A program made the translations under genes and the position numbers. A DNA stretch of 19,806 bases from Ruminococcus sp. CAG:254 (lineage in GTDB: Bacteria > Bacillota > Clostridia > Oscillospirales > Ruminococcaceae), in NCBI GenBank assembly GCA_000433635.1, contig HF997937.1, forward strand, positions 1,261 to 21,066. The letters run 5' to 3'. This document shows, piece by piece, positions 12,939 through 19,806 of this stretch (positions are counted from its first letter, which is position 1; every line of letters begins with the position of its first letter). A model generated the notes under the pieces. It was not told the DNA's origin, searched no databases, and saw only the letters and a program-made list of their open reading frames with translations.

Positions 12939-13736
12939 ATGCAAAATCAAAACATTGACCATGGAAACAAGTTTGACTGGGGAAAAACTTCTGCGGACTA
13001 TGCCCGTTTTCGGGACATCTATCCGCCGCAGTTCTATGAAATGATTTTGAATCGAAACTGTGGTGCAGCTGGGCAACGGGTTTTGGACGTCGGAACGGGA
13101 ACGGGTGTTCTGCCACGAAATTTATATGCTGCCGGTTCACACTGGACAGGTTGTGATATTGCACCGAATCAAATTGCACAGGCAAAGCAGCTTTCGCAAG
13201 GCATGGAGATTGCTTATTTGGTTTCCACAGCGGAAACGCTGCCAACATTTGCAGAGCCGTTTGACTGGATTACAGCGTGTCAATGTTACTGGTATTTCGA
13301 TGTTGCAAAAACAGCTCCAGCGTTTGCACGGGTATTGAAATCGGGTGGAAAGGTGCTGTTGCTCTGCATGCAGTGGCTGCCATATGAAGACCCGATTGCA
13401 CATGCCAGCGAAGAGCTTGTTTTACAATACAATCCGAACTGGAGCGGAGCAGGGGAGCGAAAGCATCCGATTGCAATTGCAGAGGAATGGCTTGATGATT
13501 TTACAGTTACGCATCAAATGGAGTGTGATTTGGATGTGCCTTTCACACGGGAAAGTTGGAATGGACGCATGAAAGCTTGTCGTGGAATCGGTGCATCGTT
13601 GCCGCCGGAAGAAATTGCAGCGTGGGAAGCAGAGCATTTACAGCTGCTGGAACGAATTGCACCAGAATCGTTTTCTGTTCGGCATTATGCAGCACTGGCG
13701 GAATTGACGAAAAAATCAGAAAAGGAAGTCGAATAA
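12939..13736 (+). CDS. Class I SAM-dependent methyltransferase
   Basis: 265 residues from the ATG at 12939, 9 nt after GGAAGGAG; the frame is open from a TTG at 12915 that overlaps that site. Rossmann-type methyltransferase: motif I VLDVGTGTGVLP at residues 48-59 (SAM glycine loop), the acidic motif II end GCDIAPNQIAQAKQ, motif post-I AETLPTF followed by FDWITACQCYWYFD, and motif III after RVLKSGGKVLLL. The C-terminal third (SWNGRMKACRGIGASL, LLERIAPESFSVRHYAALA) matches small-molecule methyltransferases of the UbiE/YcgJ-like group. Substrate cannot be told from sequence. It is its own transcription unit between the xpt-pbuX terminator and the smpB promoter. Confidence 0.85.
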   Translation: MQNQNIDHGNKFDWGKTSADYARFRDIYPPQFYEMILNRNCGAAGQRVLDVGTGTGVLPRNLYAAGSHWTGCDIAPNQIAQAKQLSQGMEIAYLVSTAETLPTFAEPFDWITACQCYWYFDVAKTAPAFARVLKSGGKVLLLCMQWLPYEDPIAHASEELVLQYNPNWSGAGERKHPIAIAEEWLDDFTVTHQMECDLDVPFTRESWNGRMKACRGIGASLPPEEIAAWEAEHLQLLERIAPESFSVRHYAALAELTKKSEKEVE

Positions 13737-13752
13737 AATCGTAAAAAAAGTA

Positions 13753-13781
13753 TTGACAAATGAAAAAAATCATGTTATAAT
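13753..13781 (+). promoter_or_regulatory. Consensus promoter of smpB
   Basis: TTGACA (13753-13758), 17-nt spacer, TATAAT (13776-13781), 36 nt before the start codon. A very strong housekeeping promoter that could also read into ssrA. Confidence 0.88.
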
Positions 13782-13817
13782 AAAAAAGAATCCAAAAAAG
13801 AAAGAGGAGGGCTTGAC

Positions 13818-14288
13818 ATGGCACAAAAACAAACACGTTCCAAACAAATTGCAGATAACCGTGCTGTTCGGCACTCTTATTTTGTATTGGAAGATTTTGA
13901 AGCAGGCATTGCTTTGCAGGGAAATGAAGTGAAATCCATTCGGCAGGGAAACGTAAATCTGAAAGACAGCTGGTGTGATATTAAAGATGGAACACTGGTG
14001 CTGAAAGGGATGCATATTTCTCCCTATGAAAAAGACGGATTAGCCCGTACCGATCCCAGACGGGAGCGGCAATTGCTCATGCATAAGCGAGAAATTTTGC
14101 GGCTGTTCGGAAAAATCAAACAAGACGGTCTGACCTTGATTCCATTGAATTTGCATTGGAGCGGATCAAATGTAAAGGTACAGATTGGACTCTGCAAAGG
14201 GAAAAAGTTGTATGATAAGCGGCAATCCGCAGCAGAGCAGGCAGCAAAGCGACAGATTGACCGCACAATGAAATCACAATACCGATGA
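13818..14288 (+). CDS. smpB: SsrA-binding protein SmpB
   Basis: 156 residues, normal family length. SmpB binds the tRNA-like part of tmRNA and carries it into stalled ribosomes for trans-translation. The beta-barrel is clear: IADNRAVRHSYFVLEDFEAGIALQGNEVKSIR-type N-terminus, DSWCDIKDGTLVLKGMHISPY, the LLMHKREI segment, and the basic C-terminal tail (KGKKLYDKRQSAAEQAAKR, then DRTMK) that folds in the mRNA channel. AGGAGG lies 8 nt before the ATG. Its RNA partner ssrA starts 28 nt after the stop, so the two are side by side and may share the strong smpB promoter. Confidence 0.97.
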   Translation: MAQKQTRSKQIADNRAVRHSYFVLEDFEAGIALQGNEVKSIRQGNVNLKDSWCDIKDGTLVLKGMHISPYEKDGLARTDPRRERQLLMHKREILRLFGKIKQDGLTLIPLNLHWSGSNVKVQIGLCKGKKLYDKRQSAAEQAAKRQIDRTMKSQYR

Positions 14289-14316
14289 AATCAGGGAAAA
14301 CATGTTTCTATAGAAT

Positions 14317-14688
14317 GGGGGCGTAAAGGTTTCGACGGGGACTGTGCAGTGGAATAAGCGAGCAGAGTTGGCATCGTCTCTTTAAAACGAAGCACGTTTT
14401 AAATTAAACGCTAAAAGAAATATCTCTGTAAGCTTCAACAGAAGCTTACAGGTAGCTGCCTAAGTCAGCTACTGTCGCCCACAGGAGTACCACGGCCTGT
14501 GCTGCGGCATAACGCAGTGGTGAACGATTCTTCGGCCTGTTCACACCGTTGAATGGCATTTGAACTACGGACAGTTGCAGCCTGTTTATCGGCGGCTTTT
14601 GTCCGGAATTTGAAAAGATAAACTACGCTCGTAGAAAGTTGCAGGAATCGGTTTTCGGACACGAGTTCGATTCTCGTCGCCTCCACCA
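14317..14688 (+). ncRNA. ssrA: Transfer-messenger RNA (tmRNA, SsrA)
   Basis: The 5' end GGGGGCGTAAAGGTTTCGACGG and the 3' end GTTCGATTCTCGTCGCCTCCACCA are the two halves of the tRNA-like domain: a 7-bp acceptor stem pairs GGGGGCG with CGCCTCC, the T-arm is ACGAG-TTCGATT-CTCGT, and CCA is encoded. Length is 372 nt. The tag reading frame runs 14410-14463 from a GCT resume codon to TAA and encodes AKRNISVSFNRSLQVAA, 17 residues, comparable in length and in the S-F-N core with the Bacillus subtilis tag, but ending VAA rather than LAA. The stop lies in the loop of a GTAGCTG/CAGCTAC hairpin, as usual for helix 5. An internal hairpin GTAAGCTTC/GAAGCTTAC lies within the tag coding part. Confidence 0.95.
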
Positions 14689-14717
14689 CAATCGTATCTT
14701 TGATGATACAATGTAAG

Positions 14718-14753
14718 AATCATGCACTCGTAAAATCGGGTGCATGATTTTTT
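14718..14753 (+). terminator. Terminator of ssrA
   Basis: 10-bp stem AATCATGCAC (14718-14727) / GTGCATGATT (14740-14749) with a TTTTGC tail, 30 nt after the CCA end of tmRNA. Confidence 0.85.
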
Positions 14754-14771
14754 GCTTTCATGAGCTAAAGT

Positions 14772-14824
14772 GCAAACGATAGCTCGGCGTTTTTTCAAAA
14801 AGCAAACGATAGGTGGCGTTTTTT
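14772..14824 (+). repeat. Imperfect 24-bp direct repeat at the element boundary
   Basis: GCAAACGATAG-CTC-GGCGTTTTTT (14772-14795) and GCAAACGATAG-GT-GGCGTTTTTT (14802-14824), period 30 nt. It lies between the ssrA terminator and the end of the recombinase operon, in a 290-nt stretch with no gene. It may be part of the recombinase attachment site or a relic of the chromosomal flank. A CTTAAT-AAA-ATTAAG palindrome (about 14840-14854) follows. Confidence 0.6.
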
Positions 14825-14930
14825 AAGGGGTTTCGATTTGACTTAATAAAATTAAGTGGGTTTTGGAGAGAAAAAAGGAGTGAAAAAGTAGCCCTGTGGG
14901 CTGGGATTTTACAATTATGGACTTGAGTTA

Positions 14931-14970
14931 TGAAAAAAAACAGCCCTGCCGGATTTCTCCAACAGGGCTG
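14931..14970 (-). terminator. Terminator of the recombinase operon
   Basis: Stem CAGCCCTG (14941-14948) / CAGGGCTG (14963-14970). On the minus strand it is followed by eight T, 9 nt after the stop at 14979. It faces the ssrA terminator across the presumed element boundary. Confidence 0.85.
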
Positions 14971-14978
14971 CAATTATC

Positions 14979-16508
14979 TCACACTTTTATCTCCGTCCCA
15001 TCCCGGAATAGAAACACCAAACTCCCATCATGGAACACGGTGAGATTTTCCAGAACGGCATTCCAGACGGATTCATCAAATGTTTCCAGCACAGAATCGG
15101 TTTTCTTTAACGTCAGCAAAATTTTCTGCATCTTGGCAATCCGGCGTTTCCGGTCGGACTCAGCTATCTCCTCAGCATCCAACTGAGCGGAAAGCTCCTC
15201 ATATTTTGCATTGAGTGCATCGAAATTCTCTCCACCGTGCTGGATGTAATCTTTTAGCTTTTCATTGACTGCCACTAACTCATCTTGCAGCTCCGCTTTT
15301 TTGCTCTCCTGCTTTTTCAAGCGGTTTAAGGCAAATTGGCAATTCTTGATGACCGCATCTTTCTGCGAGAAATACTGTGCGAAAGCCTGCAAAAATTTCT
15401 CTTGAATTTCCGGTTCATACAAATGCGGCGTGGTGCAGAAATGACTGCCTTTAAATTTGCTGTTGCATTGGTAAATCACTCGGCGATATTTTGAATTGGA
15501 ATGCCAGACTTTCGCACCAAAATAACTCCCACAATCTCCGCAGATGATTTTTGTGGCGTAAATGCTGGTACTACTGTAGGGCTTGACGCAGCGTTTCTGG
15601 AACTCTGACTGCACAAAATCGAACTCCTCCGGTGTGATAATCGCAGGATGGCTGTTTTCCACATAGTATTGTGGAACTTGTCCCTCATTGATTTGTTGCT
15701 TTTTCGTTAAGAAGTCAACGGTAAATTTCTTTTGCAGGAGTGCATCGCCTTTGTATTTCTCGTTCGTCAGAATGCTTTTCACGGTGCTTGCTGACCATTT
15801 TTCCTTTCCACAGGGAGTCGGAATGCCTTGAGCCGTCAACTCATTTGCAATTTTGTAAGGTGTCAAACCATCAATGAATCGCTGATAAATGTATCGAACG
15901 ATTTCCGCCTCCTCCGGAACAATCTCCGGCAGACCGCTTTCGCCTTTTCGATAGCCCAAAAAGTGAGCATAGGGCAGACTAACTTTCCCGTCAGCAAACC
16001 GTTTTCGCTGTCCCCATGTGACATTTTCAGAAATCGAACGGCTTTCCTCCTGAGCCAAAGAACTCATAATGGTGATGAGCAATTCGCCTTTACTATCAAA
16101 AGTCCAAATATTTTCCTTTTCAAAGAAACATTCCACATGATGTTCTTTCAATTTTCGGATAGTTGTCAAGCTGTCAACCGTATTTCGAGCGAACCGACTT
16201 ACACTTTTTGTGATAATCAAGTCGATTTTTCCGTCCAGAGCATCCGCAATCATGGAATTAAAGCCCTCTCGATGTTTCGTAGATGTTGCGGAAATGCCCT
16301 CATCTGTATATATTTTAACAAACTCCCAATCCGGATTTCTTTGAATGTAATTGGTATAGTAAGAAATTTGTGCCTCATAGCTGGTGAGTTGTTCCTCGAA
16401 ATCGGTGGAAACTCTGGCGTAGGCAGCGACTTTTCGGCGTGTTGGAGCTGAAATATCCTGTCGAGTTGTCCGATTGATAGACGGCGGAATGACGGTTACT
16501 TTTGGCAT
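14979..16508 (-). CDS. Large serine recombinase, coiled-coil type
   Basis: 509 residues. The resolvase catalytic domain (about 25-175) has the nucleophile Ser34 in AAYARVST, and the arginine motif ITKSVSRFARNT. The recombinase domain (about 185-300) contains LGYRKGESGLPEIVPEEAEIVRYIY-type and PYKIANELTAQGIPTP segments. A zinc ribbon (about 320-360, CGDC... C...C) and a coiled-coil (about 385-460, LKKQESKKAELQDEL) follow. These are the domains of large serine integrases, which cut and rejoin short att sites by subunit rotation. The start overlaps the stop of the upstream recombinase gene by 13 nt. Last gene of the operon, next to the presumed attachment end. Intact, so likely the active integrase, alone or with its partner. 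Confidence 0.92.
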   Translation of the reverse strand: MPKVTVIPPSINRTTRQDISAPTRRKVAAYARVSTDFEEQLTSYEAQISYYTNYIQRNPDWEFVKIYTDEGISATSTKHREGFNSMIADALDGKIDLIITKSVSRFARNTVDSLTTIRKLKEHHVECFFEKENIWTFDSKGELLITIMSSLAQEESRSISENVTWGQRKRFADGKVSLPYAHFLGYRKGESGLPEIVPEEAEIVRYIYQRFIDGLTPYKIANELTAQGIPTPCGKEKWSASTVKSILTNEKYKGDALLQKKFTVDFLTKKQQINEGQVPQYYVENSHPAIITPEEFDFVQSEFQKRCVKPYSSTSIYATKIICGDCGSYFGAKVWHSNSKYRRVIYQCNSKFKGSHFCTTPHLYEPEIQEKFLQAFAQYFSQKDAVIKNCQFALNRLKKQESKKAELQDELVAVNEKLKDYIQHGGENFDALNAKYEELSAQLDAEEIAESDRKRRIAKMQKILLTLKKTDSVLETFDESVWNAVLENLTVFHDGSLVFLFRDGTEIKV

Positions 16509-17794
16509 TTTCTGCTCCTTTCTGCGGCAGCCTGTCGCATCTCCGTTGTCCAGCTTTCACTGCGGGAATGATTTTCCCAAGAAACCGTTTTCTCCGTGTT
16601 ATCTTTGAAAAGAAAAGTCAGTTGATTCGGCGATATGAGAATGTTATCAACTCTGCTTTTCACAATTTCCACGTCAAATTCTTTGATTTGCAAAACAGAG
16701 CAAATTTTTTCATGCAGAATCCGTTCGGAAATTTGTTTTGCCGTAGGGCAGTGTGATTTTCCTTGTCGGAGGTAGGTTGCACACATCCAAACCGCACCTT
16801 GCTTGTAAATTTTCCGCTGATAGCTTTTTCCGCACCCTGCACATTGCACCATGCCGGACAGTGGATAGCGATTTGTTGCACCGGGATGGGAGAATTGTTC
16901 CGTCCGTTCTTTTACTAAGTTTTGAACTTTCTTGAATAAATTCGCAGAAATAATCGACTCATGGGACTGCTCCACGAAATATTTCGGCAGCTCGCCTTGA
17001 TTTTTCATCTTGCGTTTGCCAATCGGGTCTTGTCGATAATATTTCTGCAATAGCATATTCCCAACATATTTTTCATTGACCAGAATTTCTTTCACACGTT
17101 GTCCTGTCCATCGATTACCTTGTCTCGTGGAAATCCCCATGGCGTTGATTTTTTTCGCAATGGCACATTGTCCCATTCCGGAGCAATAATCCGCAAAAAT
17201 CATCTGCACAATTTTGGCTTCTGATTCCTCAATTTCCAGCACACCATCGGCATTTCTGCGGTATCCGAAAATCGTAATGCTGCCGATTTTGCCTTGTTGG
17301 AAATCATTCCGAATCCGCCATTTCATGTTGTCGCTGACGGATTTGCTCTCCTCCTGAGCAAACGAGGCGAGGATGGAAAGCATCAATTCGCCGTCTCCGG
17401 AGGTGGAGTGCAGATTTTCCTTTTCAAAATAGACATCAATTCCTAAACTTTTCAGCTCCCGAACCGTTTCCAAAAGCGTGACGGTGTTCCGTGCAAATCG
17501 AGAAATCGACTTGGTAATTACCAAATCCACCTCTCGATTCCGGCATTTCTCTAGCATTTTTTGGTATTCCGGTCGCTCATCTTTCGTTCCGGTTTTCGCC
17601 TCATCTGCGAACACACCGCAAAACTCCCAGCCCGGATGTTGCCGAATCAAGTTTTGGAAATAGTCAACCTGAGCCGCTAAGGAGTGCAGCATGGCATCTT
17701 TTCCGCTGGAAACTCGTGCATAAGCGACAACTCGCAGCAATTTTGGCTTTGGCGGTCGCTGCTGCACCCGATGTACTTTTCGCTCCAATTTCAT
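16496..17794 (-). CDS. Second large serine recombinase, without long coiled coil
   Basis: About 432 residues from the ATG at 17794; the spacing to any ribosome binding site is poor (AGGTG directly abuts), so initiation may depend on upstream translation. Catalytic domain with Ser29 in VAYARVSS and ITKSISRFARNT, then the recombinase domain (IFGYRRNADGVLEI, AIAKKINAMGISTRQ, NEKYVGN) and a zinc ribbon near residues 315-350 (QCAGCGKSYQ, then C and HC). Unlike its neighbour it lacks the long coiled-coil inserted after the ribbon, and it ends with a short beta segment (LTFLFKDNTEKTV) that the neighbour also has (LVFLFRDGTEI). Sequence identity to the partner is only partial, so this is an old pair, not a recent duplication. 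Such pairs recall CcrA/CcrB of SCC elements. Confidence 0.9.
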   Translation of the reverse strand: MKLERKVHRVQQRPPKPKLLRVVAYARVSSGKDAMLHSLAAQVDYFQNLIRQHPGWEFCGVFADEAKTGTKDERPEYQKMLEKCRNREVDLVITKSISRFARNTVTLLETVRELKSLGIDVYFEKENLHSTSGDGELMLSILASFAQEESKSVSDNMKWRIRNDFQQGKIGSITIFGYRRNADGVLEIEESEAKIVQMIFADYCSGMGQCAIAKKINAMGISTRQGNRWTGQRVKEILVNEKYVGNMLLQKYYRQDPIGKRKMKNQGELPKYFVEQSHESIISANLFKKVQNLVKERTEQFSHPGATNRYPLSGMVQCAGCGKSYQRKIYKQGAVWMCATYLRQGKSHCPTAKQISERILHEKICSVLQIKEFDVEIVKSRVDNILISPNQLTFLFKDNTEKTVSWENHSRSESWTTEMRQAAAERSRKCQK

Positions 17795-17855
17795 CACCTG
17801 TTTCTTTGTATTAAGCGTATGCTTGCTAACATATTCCCTCTACTGGGGCAGAAAG

Positions 17856-18014
17856 TCAAGCACTTTCTCGAAAAATGCTGCCCAAAGATAACCCGCATTT
17901 CTCGGCGAGAGTTTGTTCACATTGAACATATTCCGACTGGGTCAGCAGTCCGGATTTTAGGAAATTTCGCAAAACCGCCATAGATACTTTGTAAATTTCA
18001 ATCTCTTTCGTCAT
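17856..18014 (-). CDS. Small helical protein (SHOCT-like), recombinase-associated
   Basis: 52 residues from the ATG at 18014, which overlaps the TGA of the upstream gene (ATGA) and follows AAAGGAAG. The sequence MTKEIEIYKVSMAVLRNFLK then SGLLTQSEYVQCEQTLAEK reads as two or three helices with an SGLLTxxEY turn, like short SHOCT-type segments (a helix, then L-L-T-x-E-E-Y/F). Small proteins of this kind are often found directly before serine recombinase genes in Firmicute elements, as I recall, and may be recombination-direction or accessory factors; that role is inference. The next gene begins 61 nt downstream. Confidence 0.65.
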   Translation of the reverse strand: MTKEIEIYKVSMAVLRNFLKSGLLTQSEYVQCEQTLAEKCGLSLGSIFRESA

Positions 18015-18373
18015 TGATATCTTCCTTTCGCAGCACAGGCACGAGAGCAATATTTTCTTGGATGGTTTCGGTAGCTGAGAACCGGTTTTCCGCAGAACGC
18101 ACAGGGAATCGTGGCTGCGTTTTCATGCCGCATTTCCTGCGGATGGGTGTTCCAATAGTGCATCCGGCAAGCGTCACAGCAGAATTTTTTCTGCTTTCGA
18201 TGCGGCACTTGCAGAACGGGAGTGCCGCAATTTCGGCAGACATCGTTAGGGTGATTTCGCTGTAAGTAGGACTTGATGGAGTTTTGCGAGACGTGCAGAA
18301 AGGCAGCGATTTTGGGAATCGAGATTCCAACCGCCAGCATTTCATCAACCGAATTTTTCTGCGATTTCGTCAT
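18011..18373 (-). CDS. HTH plus double zinc-finger protein, recombinase-associated
   Basis: 120 residues from the ATG at 18373 with GAGGTG 9 nt upstream; a GTG at 18388 in the same frame overlaps the preceding stop and is an alternative. Residues 5-40 are a resolvase/transposase-like helix-turn-helix (SVDEMLAVGISIPKIAAFLHVSQNSIKSYL). Two FCS/MYM-like zinc motifs follow: C46-x2-C49 with C65/C66-x-x-C69, and C91-x2-C94 with C109-x3-C113, each with the KxxCCxxACR or RKYCSRAC pattern. DNA binding is very likely. Its place ahead of two recombinases suggests a regulator or a directionality factor for them. It overlaps both neighbours by a few nt, so the whole set is one transcript. Confidence 0.8.
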   Translation of the reverse strand: MTKSQKNSVDEMLAVGISIPKIAAFLHVSQNSIKSYLQRNHPNDVCRNCGTPVLQVPHRKQKKFCCDACRMHYWNTHPQEMRHENAATIPCAFCGKPVLSYRNHPRKYCSRACAAKGRYQ

Positions 18374-18878
18374 AAAAACGCACCTCACTTGAAATTATCG
18401 TAAGAAACATACCCTGTCACGTAGCTGCCGACCGGCGTTTTTCCGCAGTTGGCAGCAGTGTTGGTAAGCCGATATCTGCCGTTGGCACAGACCTTGCCAT
18501 CATAGATGTAGTACGTACCGGAGATTTTCTTGGAAAAAGTTTTTACAGAATCGGAAGAAAAAAGCGGAGCGTTTTGCAGCGTCACACGCTGACCTTTCGC
18601 AAAAGAAATCTGCGGTGTGTAGACCGCTTTTCCGGAAGAATCGAAAACAGAGTAGCCCGAATTGCAAGCCTTTTTCGCATTTTTCAGAGAGGAATATGCT
18701 CCGATTTGCGACTTGGCATCTGCCCATGTTTTTCGGATGCGGTAAATCTGTGAAGTAGTAGAAGTTGAGGTCGTAGAAGTCGAGCCGTTCAAGTAGGATT
18801 GCACCTTCGCCTTGAAAGCAGACCAGTGCGGCAAGATATACAGCGGACACATTTTGTACCGATTGTACATGGTGTTCA

Positions 18879-19063
18879 ATACGCACCCAGTTGCGACTTT
18901 GCATCTGCCCAAGACTTTCTCACTCGGTAAATCTGCTTTGTAGAAGGTGCAGAAATAGTGGAAGTTCCTGCATTTAAATAAGACTGTACCTTTTTCTTGA
19001 ACTCCGCCCAATGCGGCAAAATGTACGCCGGACACATTTTGTACCGATTGTACATGGTGTTCA
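18879..19063 (-). repeat. 185-nt diverged tandem repeat in the endolysin gene
   Basis: Two copies of the LNTMYNRYKMCP to DAKSQ-GAY region: 19063-18879 and 18878-about 18690. They differ at many positions (A/L, A/S, E/A, K/A, V/I, S/T, L/I). Removing one copy restores the reading frame. Confidence 0.8.
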
Positions 19064-19304
19064 ACTGGTCAACCGTTCCGGACTTGCCGTCCCGGACGTT
19101 CAGCCAGTGGGTATGGGTGTATAAATGCGATATACCCAGACCGTATTGTTTGAGCAAAGCCGCAGCCAATCTCGCACAGTTATCTTCCGATTTCTTATCA
19201 GTTGAGTTATATGTACCGGACATGATGCACTCAATCGCAATTGTTTTTCGGTTTCCATTTCCGGAACCGTCCGCAGCGTGCCAGCCGGAGAGTGTCGGCG
19301 GTAA

Positions 19305-19541
19305 GTGCGTGTAGAGATGGTTGATGTCCAATCCATACTGTTTCAGAAGTGCTGCGGCAAGTTTCGCACAATTGTCCTCCGACTTCTTATTCGTAGAATT
19401 GTACGCAGAGGACATAATACACTCAATGGCAATGGTTCTGCGATTTCCATTACCACTGCCATCAGCGGCGTGCCAGCCGCTCAGGCTGTGGGGCAGATTC
19501 TGCCATGCACATACATTATCCACATAGTAATGGACACGCAC
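19305..19541 (-). repeat. Paralogous amidase segment inserted in the endolysin gene
   Basis: A 237-nt stretch that repeats the adjoining amidase sequence with scattered substitutions (R/K, S/G, N/D, K/R, D/G, N/S). It begins GTGCGTGT and ends ACACGCAC, its own reverse complement, and is flanked by CAAAACTT and TTACCGCC, which join to CAAAACTTACCGCC (encoding QNLPP) if the stretch and one TT are removed. Confidence 0.8.
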
Positions 19542-19806
19542 AAGTTTTGCCACGCACAGGTGTTGTCCACGTAATAGTGGACTCGCACATCGTTCATATT
19601 TCCGTTGACAGTCGCTCTCGTATATTGCTCCGCCGGCGTTGTGCCGGATGCTACGGAAATCCAGTCTGTGTTATGCACGGTCACACCGATGATTTTTCCT
19701 GCCATGGAAGCGGACGGCATATCAATGCGATTCGGGTTATGTTTGGTAAGCAAATATTCTTTGACGGTCACGCCGCCAAGTGTGGATGTAGAATCCGGTC
19801 TTAAAA

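Larger units (their letters stand above)
18385..19806 (-). pseudogene. Mosaic, frame-broken phage endolysin (N-acetylmuramoyl-L-alanine amidase)
   Basis: The 5' end lies beyond the window; the visible frame starts STLGGVTVKEYLLTKHNPNR, typical of clostridial prophage endolysins. An amidase_2 domain follows (IIGVTVHNTDW with the zinc His, GWHAADGSGNGNR, IAIECI), then a SPOR-like segment (YRIRKTWADAKSQIGAY, KNAKKACNSGYSVFDSSGK) and an SH3-like C-terminus ending YVTGYVSYDNFK. The gene is not intact. Three segments occur twice in a row in diverged form, backing up by 47, 192 and 185 nt, and the frame changes near 19542 and 18879, giving three frames (19771-19481, 19553-18876, 18914-18385). Deleting 239 nt (about 19305-19543) and 185 nt (18879-19063) restores one full endolysin. 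Its last stop overlaps the GTG of the HTH gene. Confidence 0.85.

Noticed and set aside
14465..14798. Minus-strand frames over ssrA
   Set aside because: They lie over the tmRNA and its terminator; this is a common false gene call antisense to ssrA.
15828..16451. 207-residue plus-strand frame
   Set aside because: Antisense to the catalytic and recombinase domains of the serine recombinase at 14979-16508.

Overview
The window looks like a chromosome segment of a gut or rumen Ruminococcus-type clostridium (Oscillospiraceae). The reasons are two secreted proteins that combine BspA-type leucine-rich repeats, long Thr-rich linkers and C-terminal type I dockerins, together with Firmicute-style AGGAGG ribosome binding sites and TTGACA-17-TATAAT promoters. 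Species is inferred, not proven.

Layout. (1) 1-2938, minus-strand genes: the right end of an integrative conjugative element (ICE). It carries a winged-helix protein, a DUF6017-type replication initiator, small proteins and a PcfB/DUF3801 conjugation protein. The gene-free tip (2255-2882) holds helically phased TCTACC repeats and ends exactly at a 56-nt 3' fragment of a tRNA-Leu(UAA). That fragment fits an attachment-site scar, with the displaced tRNA terminator beside it. (2) 2941-8760: two convergent-free, independently transcribed minus-strand genes for secreted LRR-dockerin proteins; the larger also carries a papain/C39-like cysteine peptidase domain. Each has a consensus promoter and its own terminator. 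(3) 8729-10623: a decayed plus-strand gene, then two paralogous small proteins in which a CxxC pair is split by a glycine-rich hydrophobic segment, and a small Cys-rich protein. (4) 10733-14753, plus strand: xpt and a frame-broken xanthine permease gene, a SAM methyltransferase, smpB and tmRNA (ssrA), each unit with its own promoter or terminator. (5) 14772-19806, minus strand: a prophage-like or integrated element abutting ssrA. From its upstream end it has a mosaic, frame-broken endolysin (N-acetylmuramoyl-L-alanine amidase), an HTH/zinc-finger protein, a small helical protein and two different large serine recombinases in an overlapping operon that ends in a terminator facing ssrA.

How the parts work together: xpt and pbuX are the xanthine/purine salvage pair; smpB and ssrA are the trans-translation pair for ribosome rescue; the dockerin proteins are probably exported to a cohesin-bearing cell-surface complex. 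Both flanks are mobile DNA docked at RNA genes (tRNA-Leu on the left, tmRNA on the right). The most notable observations are the complete tip of the ICE with candidate integrase arm sites, the split CxxC/glycine-zipper pair, the paired serine recombinase operon, and the endolysin gene, which reads as an alternation between two diverged copies of the same gene.
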